Origin: Aselliscus stoliczkanus | Taxonomy: Eukaryota > Chordata > Mammalia > Chiroptera > Hipposideridae | Assembly: GCA_033961575.1 (NCBI GenBank) | Contig: CM066730.1 | Location: 137,605,523 to 137,669,522 of the forward strand | DNA: 64,000 nucleotides | Direction: 5' to 3' | In this document: positions 22,707 through 34,670 of the stretch, piece by piece | Numbering within the stretch: the first letter of the stretch is position 1 | Layout: each line of letters begins with the position of its first letter | Notes under the pieces: model-generated | What the model saw: the letters and a program-made list of their open reading frames with translations, nothing else | Told to the model about the DNA's origin: nothing | Database searches by the model: none | Position numbers and translations under genes: made by a program

Positions 22707-23737
22707 GTAAGTGACAAATATTAATACCTGAGCTTTGTATGGTAATTGACTAGTCAGGAAAATTAAGAGTTAAAAACATAGGTATATACAAACATACGCA
22801 TACTAAGGGTAATTAATACATTTTGTATATGGTAATTAATATATTTTGTATAACAGATAATTTTTTCATCTGAAAACGAATTTTGAAATCATTTTGTATA
22901 TTGCATTTTGTTGACCACCAATTGAGTTGGTCAACCTACTATATCTGTGGCTAACTCTGTGATGGTCATACAGTGATAATTGTCACCGTACATGCAGAGT
23001 TGGAATTTGTTAAAGGGGGAGAGTCTGTCTGATTCAACGTTACAAGGAGAGAGATCATTTAATTTCAAAACCCACTGCAACCATATTTAGATATCAAAAT
23101 TTTATCAGCCAAAAACTATCTGGATAGAACTATACATCTCTGCACTCTGTTAAGAATCAACTAAACAATCCACAACAAACTGACTTGATAATAATGAATC
23201 TAAATGATTAGTAATTTGTAATTAGAAAACAAGAATAGCAGCAATTGAAAACTGGATCCAAATCAAGACAAAAATAACAATTCTTTGATAACAACGTACC
23301 ATCTCCAAAAATTGCTGAAATTGCAATTAAGTTGATACATAGAGGAGTTTTGTAGTGCTGCCAAGCATTAAGTGACAGCCAGATATTTTAGTAGCATGCT
23401 GAATTAGAGTCTTCAATAAACACTAACATAACAATTTTTAGTTTATAATTCTAATAGTCCCTACTAGGTCACTCAGAAACTAGCTAGTTTTTAGTCATAT
23501 AAGAAAATAAAAACCTGTGGCTTTGTGACCTTTTGCTCTTTGAACTCTGAAAAAATTATAATTGGAGTGATTAACAGTTTACCAATGGACCTCAAACCAC
23601 GTACTCTGCAAGGTCTACTTGAACATGGGCCCAGAAAGAAAAATGACTTGCCCAAGAGGTCAGAGACACAACCTGTGATTGAACTCAGGCTTCCTAATAC
23701 TCAGTTAATGCCTTCTGTTGGCTTTCTCATAAGGGTT

Positions 23738-24163
23738 TTTGTTTTTGTTTTTAAAGGGTTGATTTTTTTTTTTTGATTGGGAAATTGAGGGAGGAGAACA
23801 GCGTTGGGGAATCGGACAAGGGAAACAGACAAGTTGCTGTCTTTTTGTTCTTCAGTCTAGTTGCAGAGGACGTTGCTTCACTGGCCCATGTTGGTATCGT
23901 CATTGCGTTCTGCCCGGATTAGGCAGATCGGTCGCCGGCCTCTGGATGGTCGCTCACCGCAGCTATTGGCAGCTCATGCTGGCTGCCGGCCACTCACTGT
24001 AGCCTATGGCAGCCCATTGCAGCAGGGGCTGCAGCCTACACCATTGCCGGGGCTCACACAGCCGCTGTGGAAGGCAGTGTCACTGGCCCTCTTATGTGGG
24101 ATCCGAACTGGGGCTGCTGGCATCCAAAAACCAGCTCTTAACCAATGCGCCACTCGGCCGGCC
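23738..24163 (-). mobile_element. Long composite tRNA-like SINE, copy 3
   Basis: Reverse complement of the long SINE: begins with a T-tract, then AGTTGCTGTCTTTTTGTTCT, and ends CACTCGGCCGGCC. Flanked by CTCATAAGGGTT (23727-23738 region) and TTCATAAGGGGTT, a near-perfect target duplication. The core has a different number of short repeats from copies 1 and 2. Confidence 0.88.
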
Positions 24164-24779
24164 TTCATAAGGGGTTCTGGAATTTAGGGCCTGGTTGGAG
24201 CAGAACCTAATGTATCTGCACAAGTGAAGTAATCTATTATGAACTTCTGAAGACCTCTGAGTTTTTAGCTAATTTTGACTCTGGTATTCATATATTTGTT
24301 GTTGTTGCTCTCGACGGATGACCATGGTAAGAATATTATAATTATGAAACATTTTATTATTACCTGATTGCTTTCAGGTAAATTTTATTTGCTCTTTGGA
24401 ATTAAGCTATGAAGGTATTTCTCTCACTGTAGTATAGATGATAAAACTGAGACTCGGAATAAAGTGACTCATAAGTGTGCAAATAATATGTTTACCCAGG
24501 TTTTCCTTTCTTAATTTTTTATTGATCTTTCTAATTAAGAAATATTATATACTCATGTAGAAATTTTGGAAAATGGAAAGAGAATATAATTAAGAATAAA
24601 ATATAACTCAACTAAGGAAAAATGCATCCATGCATAGATACAGAATGAGAATCATGATGTATGTATTCTTTGTTGTCCTGCTTACTTTACTTCATATCAA
24701 GAATTCTCCCCCAGCTTCAAAAAATGTATCCTAACCATCAACTTTAATGACTCTGTGAGAGTCATCGTCAGAATTAAAC

Positions 24780-25010
24780 ACTTAAATAACATTTACTATG
24801 TGCGAGGTGCTATTCTACACTCTTTACATACATTAACTATTACTACCAAACACCCAACAAGATAGGAACGCTTATTATCTTCTGTTCATAGATGAAGGAA
24901 TCGAGATACAGAGAGATCAAGTGCCTTGCCCAGAACAGAAGGCTAAGAAGTGGTAAGGCCACAGTGGAAGTCCAGGTTCTAGGTTCTTAATCACTAAACT
25001 TGTTTCATTC
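24780..25010 (+). repeat. MIR SINE fossil
   Basis: AACATTTACTATGTGCGAGG, GAAGGAATCGAGATACAGAG, GGTTCTTAATCACTAAAC, in MIR order. Confidence 0.8.
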
Positions 25011-26269
25011 CTTTATAGGGATATACTATGATTCATTTCGCCAATTCTTTATTGATAGGCATTTAAGTCATTTCTAGGTTTTCTCTTATAAATAGGAATT
25101 TGTTTCGTAACACTCTCCCTAGCACATCAATCTGCCCATTCCTGGTGCAGATTCTTCATTAGCCATTACAATGGGCAGGATGTTCAGTGGGTAATCTGTT
25201 CTTGGACCTCCATCACCTGGACTCTTTGCGAGCTCTGTCATGCCAGAGGGAGATGATGTGACCCTCCCCTTACAAAATTCAAAGGGGTTTCTTATGGGAA
25301 GCTCAGCAGGGCTAACAGCCAGCCACCACCAAACACAGCAAGACTTCATGAGAGGTGTGGGGCCTAATTGGTTTTGTCTGCCATGTGTGTGGTGCTGGCC
25401 TGCCAGATGGCAGCCACAGTTGCCTGGTACAGAGACCCTCGTTACCACTCTGACTAAGTGGTAAATGGAATCCTGCCTCAGTGAAAAAAGCAAACTAATC
25501 AGAATTCCTTCTAGGTCCCCATCCCTCACACATAGATGAAAATAAGCTTCCCTGCCTGGGACATAACAGGCACTCTGGATTGGCTAAATTTTCTCCAAAA
25601 GAGAAATTGCTGATAAAGACTGAGTTAACGTGGGTGAGGATGGGCAAATGTGAAACTCTTTTCTAAATTACAGATCAAGTTTGAAGAGTATCATTAGTCG
25701 GAGGTAAGTAAAGCTGAAAATGTTAAGGAAATCCATCAATTCATGTATGTGAGAACAGTAAGATATCTTAGAAATCAATAAGCACAAACATGCATTTCAC
25801 AAATGAAGAATGAAAAGCCCAGAGAACTTAATGATTTGTTCAAGGTCTCACAAGTGAAGGGCCTGGCTCTTCTCACTACCAGCCCTATTGTTTTCGTCTC
25901 CAAATTCTGCTCCATGTGTGTCTTTGAAAATATATATGTTGTTTACCTTGTTTCTCAGAATCATGAGCTCTGCCTTCTCTCAGAAAATGAAAAAGAATGT
26001 GTGACTAGCAACAAATTAAGTAGCAAAGCTTCAAAAATAAAATTGAAGAGTGTGTTTTTTGTATCTGGCAGCATGAAAATGAAAGAATTAGTGCTTTAAT
26101 TTTAATAACTACCATAGTTGATTGGTAATGTGTTCTTTTCAACACCCTTTTGCCTGTTTTACCTTGCTTGTTCTCCACAATAGCCTTGTGGGATAGATGG
26201 AGGCACATGATGTTATTTTCATTTAATAGGTAATAGATGTCAAGGACAGTTTCACTTGGCTGTACATTG

Positions 26270-26590
26270 GCGGCTCAGATTCAACATGTTCAAAGCAGAA
26301 CCCTTGATCCTGCTCTTCTTGTGGTCTGTGTCTCACAAACTGGTCTCATAGCTCTCCCAGTTGCACCAGCAAGAAATCTGGGTATGGTTTCCTCTTTCTC
26401 TCCCTAACTCTGCTATTCAACTCATCACTGAATCTTTTAAATTCTACCTCTTTATGTCTTTCAAAACAATGCCCTCTTACTTATGCCATAATCCTAGTCA
26501 GACCACCATTATACCTCAGCAGGGAGATTTGAATTATCTTCAAACTGGTTTTCCTTTCCTATGCTTCCCTCTCTGTATTGGTCAACTATG
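26270..26590 (+). mobile_element. LINE-2 fragment
   Basis: Sense L2: TCAACATGTTCAAAGCAGAA, CTCATCACTGAATCTTTTAA, ATCTTCAAACTGGTTTTCC. Confidence 0.75.
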
Positions 26591-26599
26591 AGAATAATA

Positions 26600-26960
26600 A
26601 TTCTGTATAACAAATTGTCCCAATACTCAGTGGTTTATGCTTACATCTGCAGATCTGAGCTAAGACAGCCTTTACTTATTTCACTTGGACTTTCCTAGGC
26701 TTGGCTCCAGACTGTAAATTGGGTTCAGGTCTGCTCTTTGTTTTCCTTGTTGTTCTGAATCAGTGGGCTCTTCAAGACAAGTTCTTCTCGTGGCAATATA
26801 AATATTTCAAGAGGACATTGTCAATCACATCACTCAACAACAAGTACATTTTAAATCTTTGCTTGTGCCATATCCACTAACATCCCATTGACCAAAGCAA
26901 GTTACGTGGCAAAGCACAACACCAATGAGACAGGGACATGCTACCTCTTTGAGGAGGAAC
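26600..26960. repeat. Ancient LTR-like repeat, family not assigned
   Basis: CTGTATAACAAATTGTCCCA and CATTGACCAAAGCAAGTTAC are phrases of an old LTR-type mammalian repeat. Confidence 0.45.
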
Positions 26961-27019
26961 TTTATAACTGTTGATCAAGTATAACTCATACTCAAAACAT
27001 TTAAAACTATTGTTTAACC

Positions 27020-27205
27020 CTCCTTGCCTAATATAAAATTCAGACTCCTTGACTTACCATTTAACGCTGTCCATTCTCTACTTCCTTCCATCCCGACCTT
27101 TTATTAAACTGAACTTTGGTTTCCCAAATAGAGTGCTCTTTCTTTTTATCTCCTATCCTTTCCCCATGCTATTCCTTTTGTTTGAAATTCTCTTCCTTCC
27201 ATCTT
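27020..27205 (+). mobile_element. LINE-2 3' fragment
   Basis: ATAAAATTCAGACTCCTTGA and TTTGAAATTCTCTTCCTTCC match the sense L2 3' region. Confidence 0.55.
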
Positions 27206-27213
27206 TATTTACA

Positions 27214-28013
27214 GTGTTTCCCCAAAAATAAGACCTAACCAGAAAATAAGCCCTAGCATGATTTTTCAGGATGTTTGTAATATAAGCCCTACCTCAAACA
27301 TAAGCCCCAGTTAAGATTTGTTGAGGGCCGTGTAGCCCAATATTGAGGGGCATGGGCATGCAGGTTGACTTTAGTGGTCTTGGTGACTCTGACATGTGTT
27401 TCTCAAATTTGTATTCCCTTGAAGCCTGTGTTTTTATTACAAAATGTATGTTTTGTTAAGGTTTGTGATAAGTCTTGAGAGAACTTTAGGTACAGTTAAG
27501 CCAAAATTAAATATCAAAAGTGAGATTCTCTTTAGTATTCACACCCAGGATTACAGATTATGTAGAAACTGAGTCTGGGTCATAAAGAGATTATTATAGA
27601 TGGGATTATAGAAAAGGTCACAGTGTGCCCTAAGGAGAACAATTATAGGGACTAAAGGTCTTAAGAGAAAAATACATCAAGACCATGTGGAATTTAAACT
27701 TGTAATTGGATAATGGTCAAAAGTCCCTATAAAAAGGACATGTTATTGTAATAAAGTGTGACACTTCTGAGAAACTCTTCCCGGTGTCTCCGCTTTCTTT
27801 TTTCTGCCTTTACTGTAACAAAAATTTTCTGTCTTTCGTATCGCCGACTCCGTGTCCACCTTCTTGAACCCTGGTCAGCGGAGGCTGGTCCCCCGCAAAG
27901 ATTGTCAGCCAGACATGACTCTTTGAATAAATGTAGATTTTTGTACATGAATAAATGAATAAATATAGATTGTTGGAGCAAAAATTAATACAAGACCCAG
28001 TCTTATTTTGGGG
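27214..28013. mobile_element. Non-autonomous DNA transposon carrying a nested LTR
   Basis: Imperfect terminal inverted repeats: TTTCCCCAAAAATAAGAC at the left and, read in reverse, TTTACCCCAAAATAAGAC at the right. Inside each end are the words GATTTTTCAGGATG and GGAGCAAAAATTAATACAAG. No transposase is encoded. The middle is replaced by a solo LTR (27319-27897). I recognise the motif as a widespread mammalian MITE-like element but cannot name the family. Confidence 0.75.
27319..27897 (+). mobile_element. Solo LTR of a class II (betaretrovirus-like) ERV
   Basis: 579 bases starting TGTTGAGGGCCG and ending CCCCCGCA. An exact 6-bp target duplication AAGATT flanks it (27313-27318 and 27898-27903). 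A TATA box (TATAAAAA, 27728-27735) is followed by AATAAA (27750-27755) and a pyrimidine-rich U5. A 6-bp duplication and TG...CA ends are typical of class II ERVs. No internal viral genes remain. The preserved duplication implies a comparatively recent insertion followed by LTR-LTR recombination. Confidence 0.88.
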
Positions 28014-28029
28014 TAAATATGATAACTCC

Positions 28030-28290
28030 CAATTACACTGAGGGTCTCAATTTAGATATCAGTTCTACCAAGAAACATCATTCTCTGATCGCCAAGACTG
28101 AGGTAAGAGTCTTTCTTAATGTACTTTTAAATCAATCTGTGCATAACTCTGTAGCGGATATTGTTATATTGTTAAAATAGCCTGTTTCCTTGTCTATCTC
28201 CTTCAATGAGTCTGTAAGTTCCTTGAGAATAAGAATTTGTCTTGTTCATTGTTGTTTCCAAAATTCTCTCTATATGAAGTAACACAAAGC
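28030..28290 (+). mobile_element. LINE-2 3' end
   Basis: TCTGTAAGTTCCTTGAGAAT and TTGTCTTGTTCATTGTTGTT are L2 3' end words. Confidence 0.7.
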
Positions 28291-28389
28291 CAGCATCTTA
28301 ATTAATGGAGAAATGCTAGAGGCTTTCACATTAGAGTCTGGAAGAAATCAAGTGTATGCATTATTTCCACTGGTTCTTGGTATGTTGGA

Positions 28390-30000
28390 GGTATTAGCCA
28401 ATGTAATTAAATAAGAGAAAACAATTACAGGTATAATAATTAGAAAAGGAGAGAAAAAACTGTTTTTGAATGATAAGATTATACACATAAATTCTCAAAA
28501 CTGCTAAAGAAACTGCCAAAACAATAAGAGAATTTTATAAAATAGTTATAACATATATATATATATAAAACAATGGCCTTTATACATATAAAGAAATACT
28601 AGTAAAATGGAAGACACCACTTACAGTAGCAAATAAACACATAACAAAATTAATTAACTAAATAAATGCCTAGACATAAAGTTAAGAAATGTCCAAACCT
28701 TTATGAGAAAAAATATAAAACACTCCTGATAGATACATGAGTAGATTTGAACAATGGAAGGGCATGCTATGTTATTGTACTGAAAAAATTAACATCATCA
28801 ATCTCTATCAAAATTCCAATGACTTTTTTGCATAGATATAAAAACCCATCCTAAAATTCATATGGAATCTCAAGGGTTTCTCAAGAACTGAAATAATTGT
28901 GAAAAAGAACAAAGCTAAAGGACTTACAATTTCTGTTTTCCAAACTATCTGAAAGGTACAATAATCAGAACAGCATCATACTGGCATAAAGATGGACATA
29001 TAGACCAATGGAACAGAATAGGGAGTCCAGAAATAAACCCTCACATAAATGGCCACATGATATTTACAAGGGTGCCAAGATGAATCAGTGGGGAAAAAAT
29101 GGTCATTTCAGCAAACAGTACTGGGAAAACTAAAAATCCACATACAAAAGTATGAGTTAAACCCTTACCTAACATCATGTACAAAAATTAATTCAAAATT
29201 GATCTGTTACTTAAACATAAGCTCTAAAACTATACAATTCTTAGAAGAAAAAATAGAGCAAAATCTTTACATTGGATCTGGTAATGATTTCTTGGATATT
29301 TTCCAAAGGCACAGGAACCAAGTAAAAAATTGACAGGGTTTCATGAAAATTTTTAAATGTTGTGCATCAAAAGACACTATCAACAGAGTTAAAAAGCAGT
29401 CCACAGAATGAGAGAAAATCATATATCCAATAAGAGATTAATATCCAGGATATATAACAGAACTCCTAAAGCTCAACAACAAGAACACAAACAACCAGAT
29501 TCAAAAATGAGCAAAGGACTTGAATAGACACTTCTCCAAAGATACACAAAGGACCAAAAAGCACATGAAAAGATGTTCAACATAACTAATCATTAGGGAA
29601 ATTCAAATCAAAACTACGATGAGATACCATCTCACAGATGCAACCCATTAGAATAGAGTTACCATCAAAAAAGAAATGAAATGTTAGCAGAATGTGAAGA
29701 AAATCAGAACCCTTAGGCACCGTTCATAGGAAAGCAAAATGGTTATAGCCACTGTGGAAAACAGTATGGCCATTTCTCAAAAAATTAAATACAGAGTTAC
29801 CATATGATCCAGCTATATTCCACTTCTGGGTATATACTCAAAAGAATTGAAAGGAGGGTCTCGAGATATTTGTACATCCATGTTCATAGCAGCATTATTC
29901 AAGTAACAAAAATGGGGAAGCTGTCCAAATGTCCATCAACAAATGAATGGATAAGCAAAATATATATGCATGCAATGGAATATTGTACATTGATAAAAGA
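28390..30000 (+). mobile_element. LINE-1 ORF2 3' portion, 5'-truncated
   Basis: About 1.6 kb of L1 ORF2 in sense order: AATGGAACAGAATAGGGAGT, ATGAGCAAAGGACTTGAATA, CTACGATGAGATACCATCTC, TACCATATGATCCAGCTATA, GGTATATACTCAAAAGAATT, AATGTCCATCAACAAATGAA. It encodes part of the reverse transcriptase C-terminal region but is broken by many stops and indels, so it is dead. It contains a short (TA)n at 28552-28566 and lacks its 3' UTR and tail at the right. Confidence 0.9.
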
Positions 30001-31189
30001 AATAAGACTTTTCAAATATGTGTTTAATGTTGTGTCTGCAAATTTTCTACAACATAACTACTTTAAAACAATTTTATTTATAAGCAACCTTTAAAACACA
30101 CTTGTTTATACTTCCAACATTTGCAAGTTCCCACACCCCACGAAGAGTTACTACATCTGTGTTAAATGACTGTGCTTCATTTGCACCAATTCCTTTAGGC
30201 AAACATCACAAAACTAGCTTTGCTTGGCAGTCATTTCAGGTTATTGTGTCATCCCCAAGCAGTATTTTTTGATTCGAAGCAAAGCAAATGAGAGAAACCT
30301 ATAGCATCAGGTTGTATAGGTACTTTGGCAACTCCTAAGGTCAGACACATGGCCATTTTTGATCAAAGTTTCCTATTTTATTTTCCTTGACATTTTGGGG
30401 CCACTCTTTGATTTTGAAAAACAATATCCAGGGTGACTTATATCACTGAAGGGACAAATCTAAAGATCAGTGAGCACTTGGCCTGAACAAGACCTCACCA
30501 TTCTGATACTGTGTTTCTCTATTTGTTCTCAAATGTGGTGCCGTTCTTACTGCTGTGGATCAGCAGGACATGAGACAGTCCTGGCCCAGAGAACTCACTT
30601 TGGATCAGAGGGAGATATACAAAAAATAATACATAATATAGTTTCAGAATTTACAAAATATAGGCAATACATTGTAACACTCATTCTTCACACCAGTCCT
30701 TGGGAGTCCACAATATATTTTCCCCTTCTCATAGGTGAGGCCATAAAATTTAATCTGTGACATCTAGGCCCAAAAGATCTTGAGGGCAAGAATTATACCT
30801 GTCTTGCTCACCTATGTTTCTAGTGCTGAAAATAAAGATATTCAATAAATAAATTTTGGTGTTTAAATAAGAGAAAAGGGGGCCAAAGAACCCCTTAACC
30901 CCACTGGTAGGATAACTGCTTCTTTAAACTACTAGAATATAGAAGTGTATCGAAATCTCAGAGGCAGAAAAATAGATGTGGCTGACAATGGAAATGTTTT
31001 ATATTACAAGTAATTTTCAAAGAAACATATTGTTCAGAGAAAACATGTCTGAAATACCTGAACAAATATTTTATAGAATGAAACTGCTCTCTAGGCCGGA
31101 TGTGGAATCTCTGCCATCCGAGGGTGGTAGTGAACAGCAGGATTCACATTGTATCTGTACGATTTACAAGAGAGTCTAACAATTCTGAC

Positions 31190-31720
31190 CTCATCATAGC
31201 TCTACTGACAGCATTTCCATGGCTCCCCCTTGCCCTAAGAATAAAGCACAGATGCTAACAAGACTATTCACCACCTTTCTCCCATCAACTTCTGCAGCCT
31301 TGTCTTTTGCGTTTCCCAAAACTCAAACTATGCTCTGAAAGTATCTGTCTGCCTTATGCTCATGTGTGCATCTATGAGATTTTTCAATATTCTGTTTCCT
31401 TTCCTTGTACTCTTCTTTCTTCTCCTTCTCCTTCACCACCCATTAGCCTATTCAAATCCACTCATCTAACTCATCTTTCAAGCCTAGACTTGAATGTCAT
31501 TGCTTCCAGACCTGGACCACCATGTCCAGGTTAAGTGGCCCTGGGGACTGTTCTGATAGTGGCCCTCACTCAATATTGCACTGTCACAGGTGCTTGCTGT
31601 GGCTGTCACTCTCTGCAAGCTCTGTGAGTGCAGGGACCAGATCTATTTTGCTCACTGTAAGGCCTATCATAGTGCTGGGCCCAAGCTAGGTAAGCCATAA
31701 ATATTTCTTAAATGAAGGGA
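31190..31720 (+). mobile_element. LINE-2 3' half
   Basis: CATTTCCATGGCTCCCCCTT, CTTGAATGTCATTGCTTCCA, CTCTGTGAGTGCAGGGACCA, ATAAATATTTCTTAAATGAA in sense L2 order. Confidence 0.8.
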
Positions 31721-32149
31721 TAAAGTTACTTGCTTTCTGCAAGCCTCAGCTCTCCAAATATAAAAGGTTGCTTATAGTAAATGGCAGAAATGGCAGAAAC
31801 AAAGCACCCATAGGATACCTTGTACAGGGTACGTGCCCCATAAATAAATATGTGCCCCATAAATAAGTCTTGTTATTTTTATGCCTATTCTAGAACTCTC
31901 TGCCACTCCTGCTCACTCTGCCAACTCTAGAGAGCCTCGTGAGTTTTCTTTAAAATGCTTCATAACTATCCATCACCTGTAGGTTGCTACCCATACTGGT
32001 AGGTTATTCAATGTGAATATCAGTTGAGTGCAGACACTCAGTTTTCAGTGAGTTCTTCTAATAATGTCTTCTTTCAATTACCTAATATTAAAAATAGCCA
32101 TGTATCTTGGTTTGTACCTGGGATTTTATTTTAATCAGTTATGGCAAGC

Positions 32150-32640
32150 TGACAGATATGGAGACAACTGCCTCTGAAAGAAGAGTTTACAATTCACATT
32201 TCCCAGGAAAATGGGGCATACTGCACCACATGGAGCCACTTAGGGAAGCATCAAGGTCAGTCAGGAGGCAGAAGAAATGAGGAGAAAGCACAGGCCACAG
32301 CCTTCATTGGGGTTTCCATGAGAGAGATACGGTAAAGCAGGATGAACAGATTAGGACTGGCCAGTTTCAATAATTCCAGGAGTCTTTGGGCATATGGGCT
32401 GCCCCTAGTTGTCTGGTATCTGGACCTGTGTTGATTTCAACAGAGGAAATATTGGCCTTGTGGGATAAGGTGAGATAAAGGAGGTGGTTGGGGATATGGA
32501 CTCAGGATTGGTTGGTCTATATATGAACCCTGTGTTAGCAGGCAGCTATTTACTATCTCTAGGAATTAGTTAGGCCTGGGAGGAACAGTCTCCTCCAGCC
32601 AGCAAGCCCCCCCAAGATGTCAAACCATGATAAACTATAG
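32150..32640 (+). repeat. LTR-like repeat, copy A (partner at 45080-45510)
   Basis: Shares with the later copy an ordered set of words: GCATATGGGCTGCCCCTAGT, GTCAGGAGGCAGA, GGCCTGGGAGGAACAGTCTC and GATGTCAAA. The two copies differ at many positions, so they are dispersed members of one old LTR-type family rather than a recent duplication. Confidence 0.7.
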
Positions 32641-33203
32641 AAAATTAAAAAACATGATTAAGACACCATACTCCATGAAAGGAGGGAATGCGATTTTATC
32701 ATTGACCCTTGTTCCATCATTTATTCTATTGTGACCTTTAATCACATTGCTCTTGGAATGTAATAGTCTAGGCTTTTTAGTCTCTATTCCATTCTCAAGA
32801 AAGCTTACAATTGCCTTTGCTGCCCTTCCTGTACCTGCTGATGAAAACAGCCTAAGGATACTCTTACCTCTAATAAGAACCTTAAATTTGCCTATAAACA
32901 CCTCATGTTCTACCTATTTTTTTCATCACAGACACCTTATTTCTGGCACAAATGAAACAGTAATTGCTAATATATTTGTAAAAAATGCATTAGTTACATT
33001 AATGCTGAAATTGATGTCAAGCTTTCTTCTTTGGAGACTCAATGATCCAGTGACTACATGGGCTGAAGTCGTTTGAAACTGGAAATGTGTTTTGATAAAT
33101 TGCCTGGCTCACTCATATTCTCCCTTCTTTCCTCTTTCTCTTCTTCACTTCCCTTCCAAGACTGACTACCATTTGTCTTTGTTTCTTTAATATTCCCAAC
33201 CAG

Positions 33204-33332
33204 GCCAACATCCATTGCAGCTCTGTACCAACTGGAGATCAGTCCCTGTCATATATCCATGGCCTCCCTAGGAGGAAACTTAGAGACTGGTCCTTGGAAC
33301 ACATGGCAAGGGTTGGCTCTGACCAACTTGAG
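33204..33332 (+). CDS. C1orf87: C1orf87 coding exon 3 (residues 116-158)
   Basis: 129 bases in phase 0 on both sides, donor GTGTGT. It encodes ANIHCSSVPTGDQSLSYIHG followed by PRRKLRDWSLEHM and SDQLE, closely like human C1orf87 as I recall it. The acceptor is the CAG at 33201-33203. In human I remember four more residues (I-P-S-Q) at this junction. The 12 bases 33192-33203 would encode I-P-N-Q in frame, but no AG precedes them here, so a 12-base acceptor shift is inferred. If the acceptor were further upstream, the exon start would move. Confidence 0.86.
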
Positions 33333-33864
33333 GTGTGTATACTGAGAGTTGTTGGGTAGTTTCCTATTGTGGATTGTATATTTTGATGTAGAGCAGACGA
33401 TAAAACAGTCTGAGAATGGACTGGTGGACAGCAGGCTCCATATGTCTAATCAACTTTCCAGGAAGCTTCCCTGGGGAGGTTCACAGGCAAAACTCCAATG
33501 TCTCAACTGAACGTCTCATTTTCCACTCACCTTCCTCCTCCCAAATCCAATGGGTGTCTAAGATTGGTTATTTTAAACTCTCATATAATTGAAGAGTTAT
33601 TTTGTAAAAGTCAGATGATATACCTTAAAGTTTTCTAACAGAATATGTACTCTGAAATGATTTTCTTCTTCTCCTGGAGAAGGTCCTGAGGCATTGTAAA
33701 CTAATCAATACACGCAGATTAAGCACTTACTTTTGTCCTATTCTAGGCAAAGCCTGAAAGTAGATGATGCTAGCCCTGCTAGGCTTCTGCTTCTTTTGTT
33801 TTTTTGAACTTCAGCCATTTTAGTTCAGAGCCAGGTTAATTTTTTTCTGTTGTTGTTGTGTCAG
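33333..33864 (+). other. C1orf87: Intron 3 (532 bp)
   Basis: GTGTGT at the left, TGTTGTTGTGTCAG at the right. No recognisable repeat apart from a short T-rich stretch before the acceptor. Confidence 0.88.
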
Positions 33865-34128
33865 GATATTGGCCAGAGGCCAAGTGAAATGACAAAAGAA
33901 GATACTTTCCTTCTTGCCCTGGTCAGAAGAGAACTCAAGGCATGCCCTTTGAGTTCTGGCTTCTTAGATAAGCTTCAGAAAGAGCTGAAGATCCTGGATC
34001 CTATCTTGTCAGGATTTCTTCTTCAATCTCAGTTGAGCCATCTCTTCTTGAAGCATGAAGTCCCTCTACAGTTACCAACAGTCAAGATCCTCTGCCAGAG
34101 ATTTTCTAGGAGGAGTTCTCCTGAAATG
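33865..34128 (+). CDS. C1orf87: C1orf87 coding exon 4 (residues 159-246)
   Basis: The longest coding exon: 264 bases, phase 0 at both ends. It encodes DIGQRPSEMTKEDTFLLALV then RRELKACPLSSGFLDKLQKE and LKILDPILSGFLLQSQLSHL, ending in FLKHEVPLQLPTVKILCQRF and SRRSSPEM. This is the most conserved block and corresponds to the first EF-hand-like helical region of the family: a helix, an 'LDP..SGFL' turn and a helix, without the canonical calcium ligands as far as I can see. The donor GTACGG is weaker than the others in the gene. Confidence 0.95.
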
Positions 34129-34519
34129 GTACGGCCATCTTACTATTTTAAGTGTGGGTTCCTTTTGTGAATTTTATTTGAACGCACCAAAGTAATAGAA
34201 TTAAAAGGTAAGTTTTCTTTCTTGAAAATAACCTTTACTATTGACCCCTAAGAAACAAAGCTTATTTGTATTCATATGTGGAAATCTCTAGTCAGAATAG
34301 AGCAGAATAGAAAATAGATTTAGGTCTCCTAGTCCTGTTTAATTTACCTTTAATGGGCTTTCCTGTCCCAATTTTCATTGTCTGCTCTTAACATTATTGG
34401 GATAGTTACAGGTTCAAGATAATGGGCACACAGAAGTCCATGTACAAGCTGATCAGTCTGTAAATTCCAAGGTAAGAATGGAGAACTTGACTAAGATGTA
34501 TCATGATCATTCCTACAGT

Positions 34520-34670
34520 TAGAGGTGGGAGGTATCTTTGAAATATAAGTCACCATTATGAATTTATTGATTAGGAAACTGAGACTCAGAGGGGTGAAGG
34601 AACTTGCTTAGGGCACCCAGATAATTAATGGCAGACCCAGGGCAGAGATAAAGTTCCTCCAATACAAGGA
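34520..34670 (+). repeat. MIR SINE fossil
   Basis: TTAGGAAACTGAGACTCAGA and AATTAATGGCAGACCCAGGG. Confidence 0.75.

Larger units (their letters stand above)
22707..33203 (+). other. C1orf87: Intron 2 (10.5 kb) and its contents
   Basis: Contents: a composite SINE on the minus strand (23738-24163), MIR (24780-25010), L2 pieces, a DNA transposon carrying a solo ERV LTR (27214-28013), a large 3' L1 fragment (28390-30000), L2 (31190-31720) and one copy of a two-copy LTR-like repeat (32150-32640). 22860-23500, 25110-25800, 30060-31180 and 32640-33180 are unassigned. The 33060-33203 pyrimidine-rich end precedes exon 3. Confidence 0.9.

Noticed and set aside
25119..25529. 136-codon minus-strand open frame, the longest frame in the window outside coding exons
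   Set aside because: Low-similarity, Cys/His/Trp-scattered translation with no recognised domain, no splice or poly(A) signals and no codon-usage signature; a chance frame is the simplest explanation.
27727..27981. 84-codon minus-strand frame
   Set aside because: Lies in the R-U5 end and flank of a solo ERV LTR, antisense to it; no viral or host domain.
34129..34170. Exon 4 reading on to a stop at 34168-34170 as an alternative C-terminus
   Set aside because: Would need intron retention; the exon 5 continuation is conserved, so splicing at 34129 is preferred despite the weak GTACGG donor.
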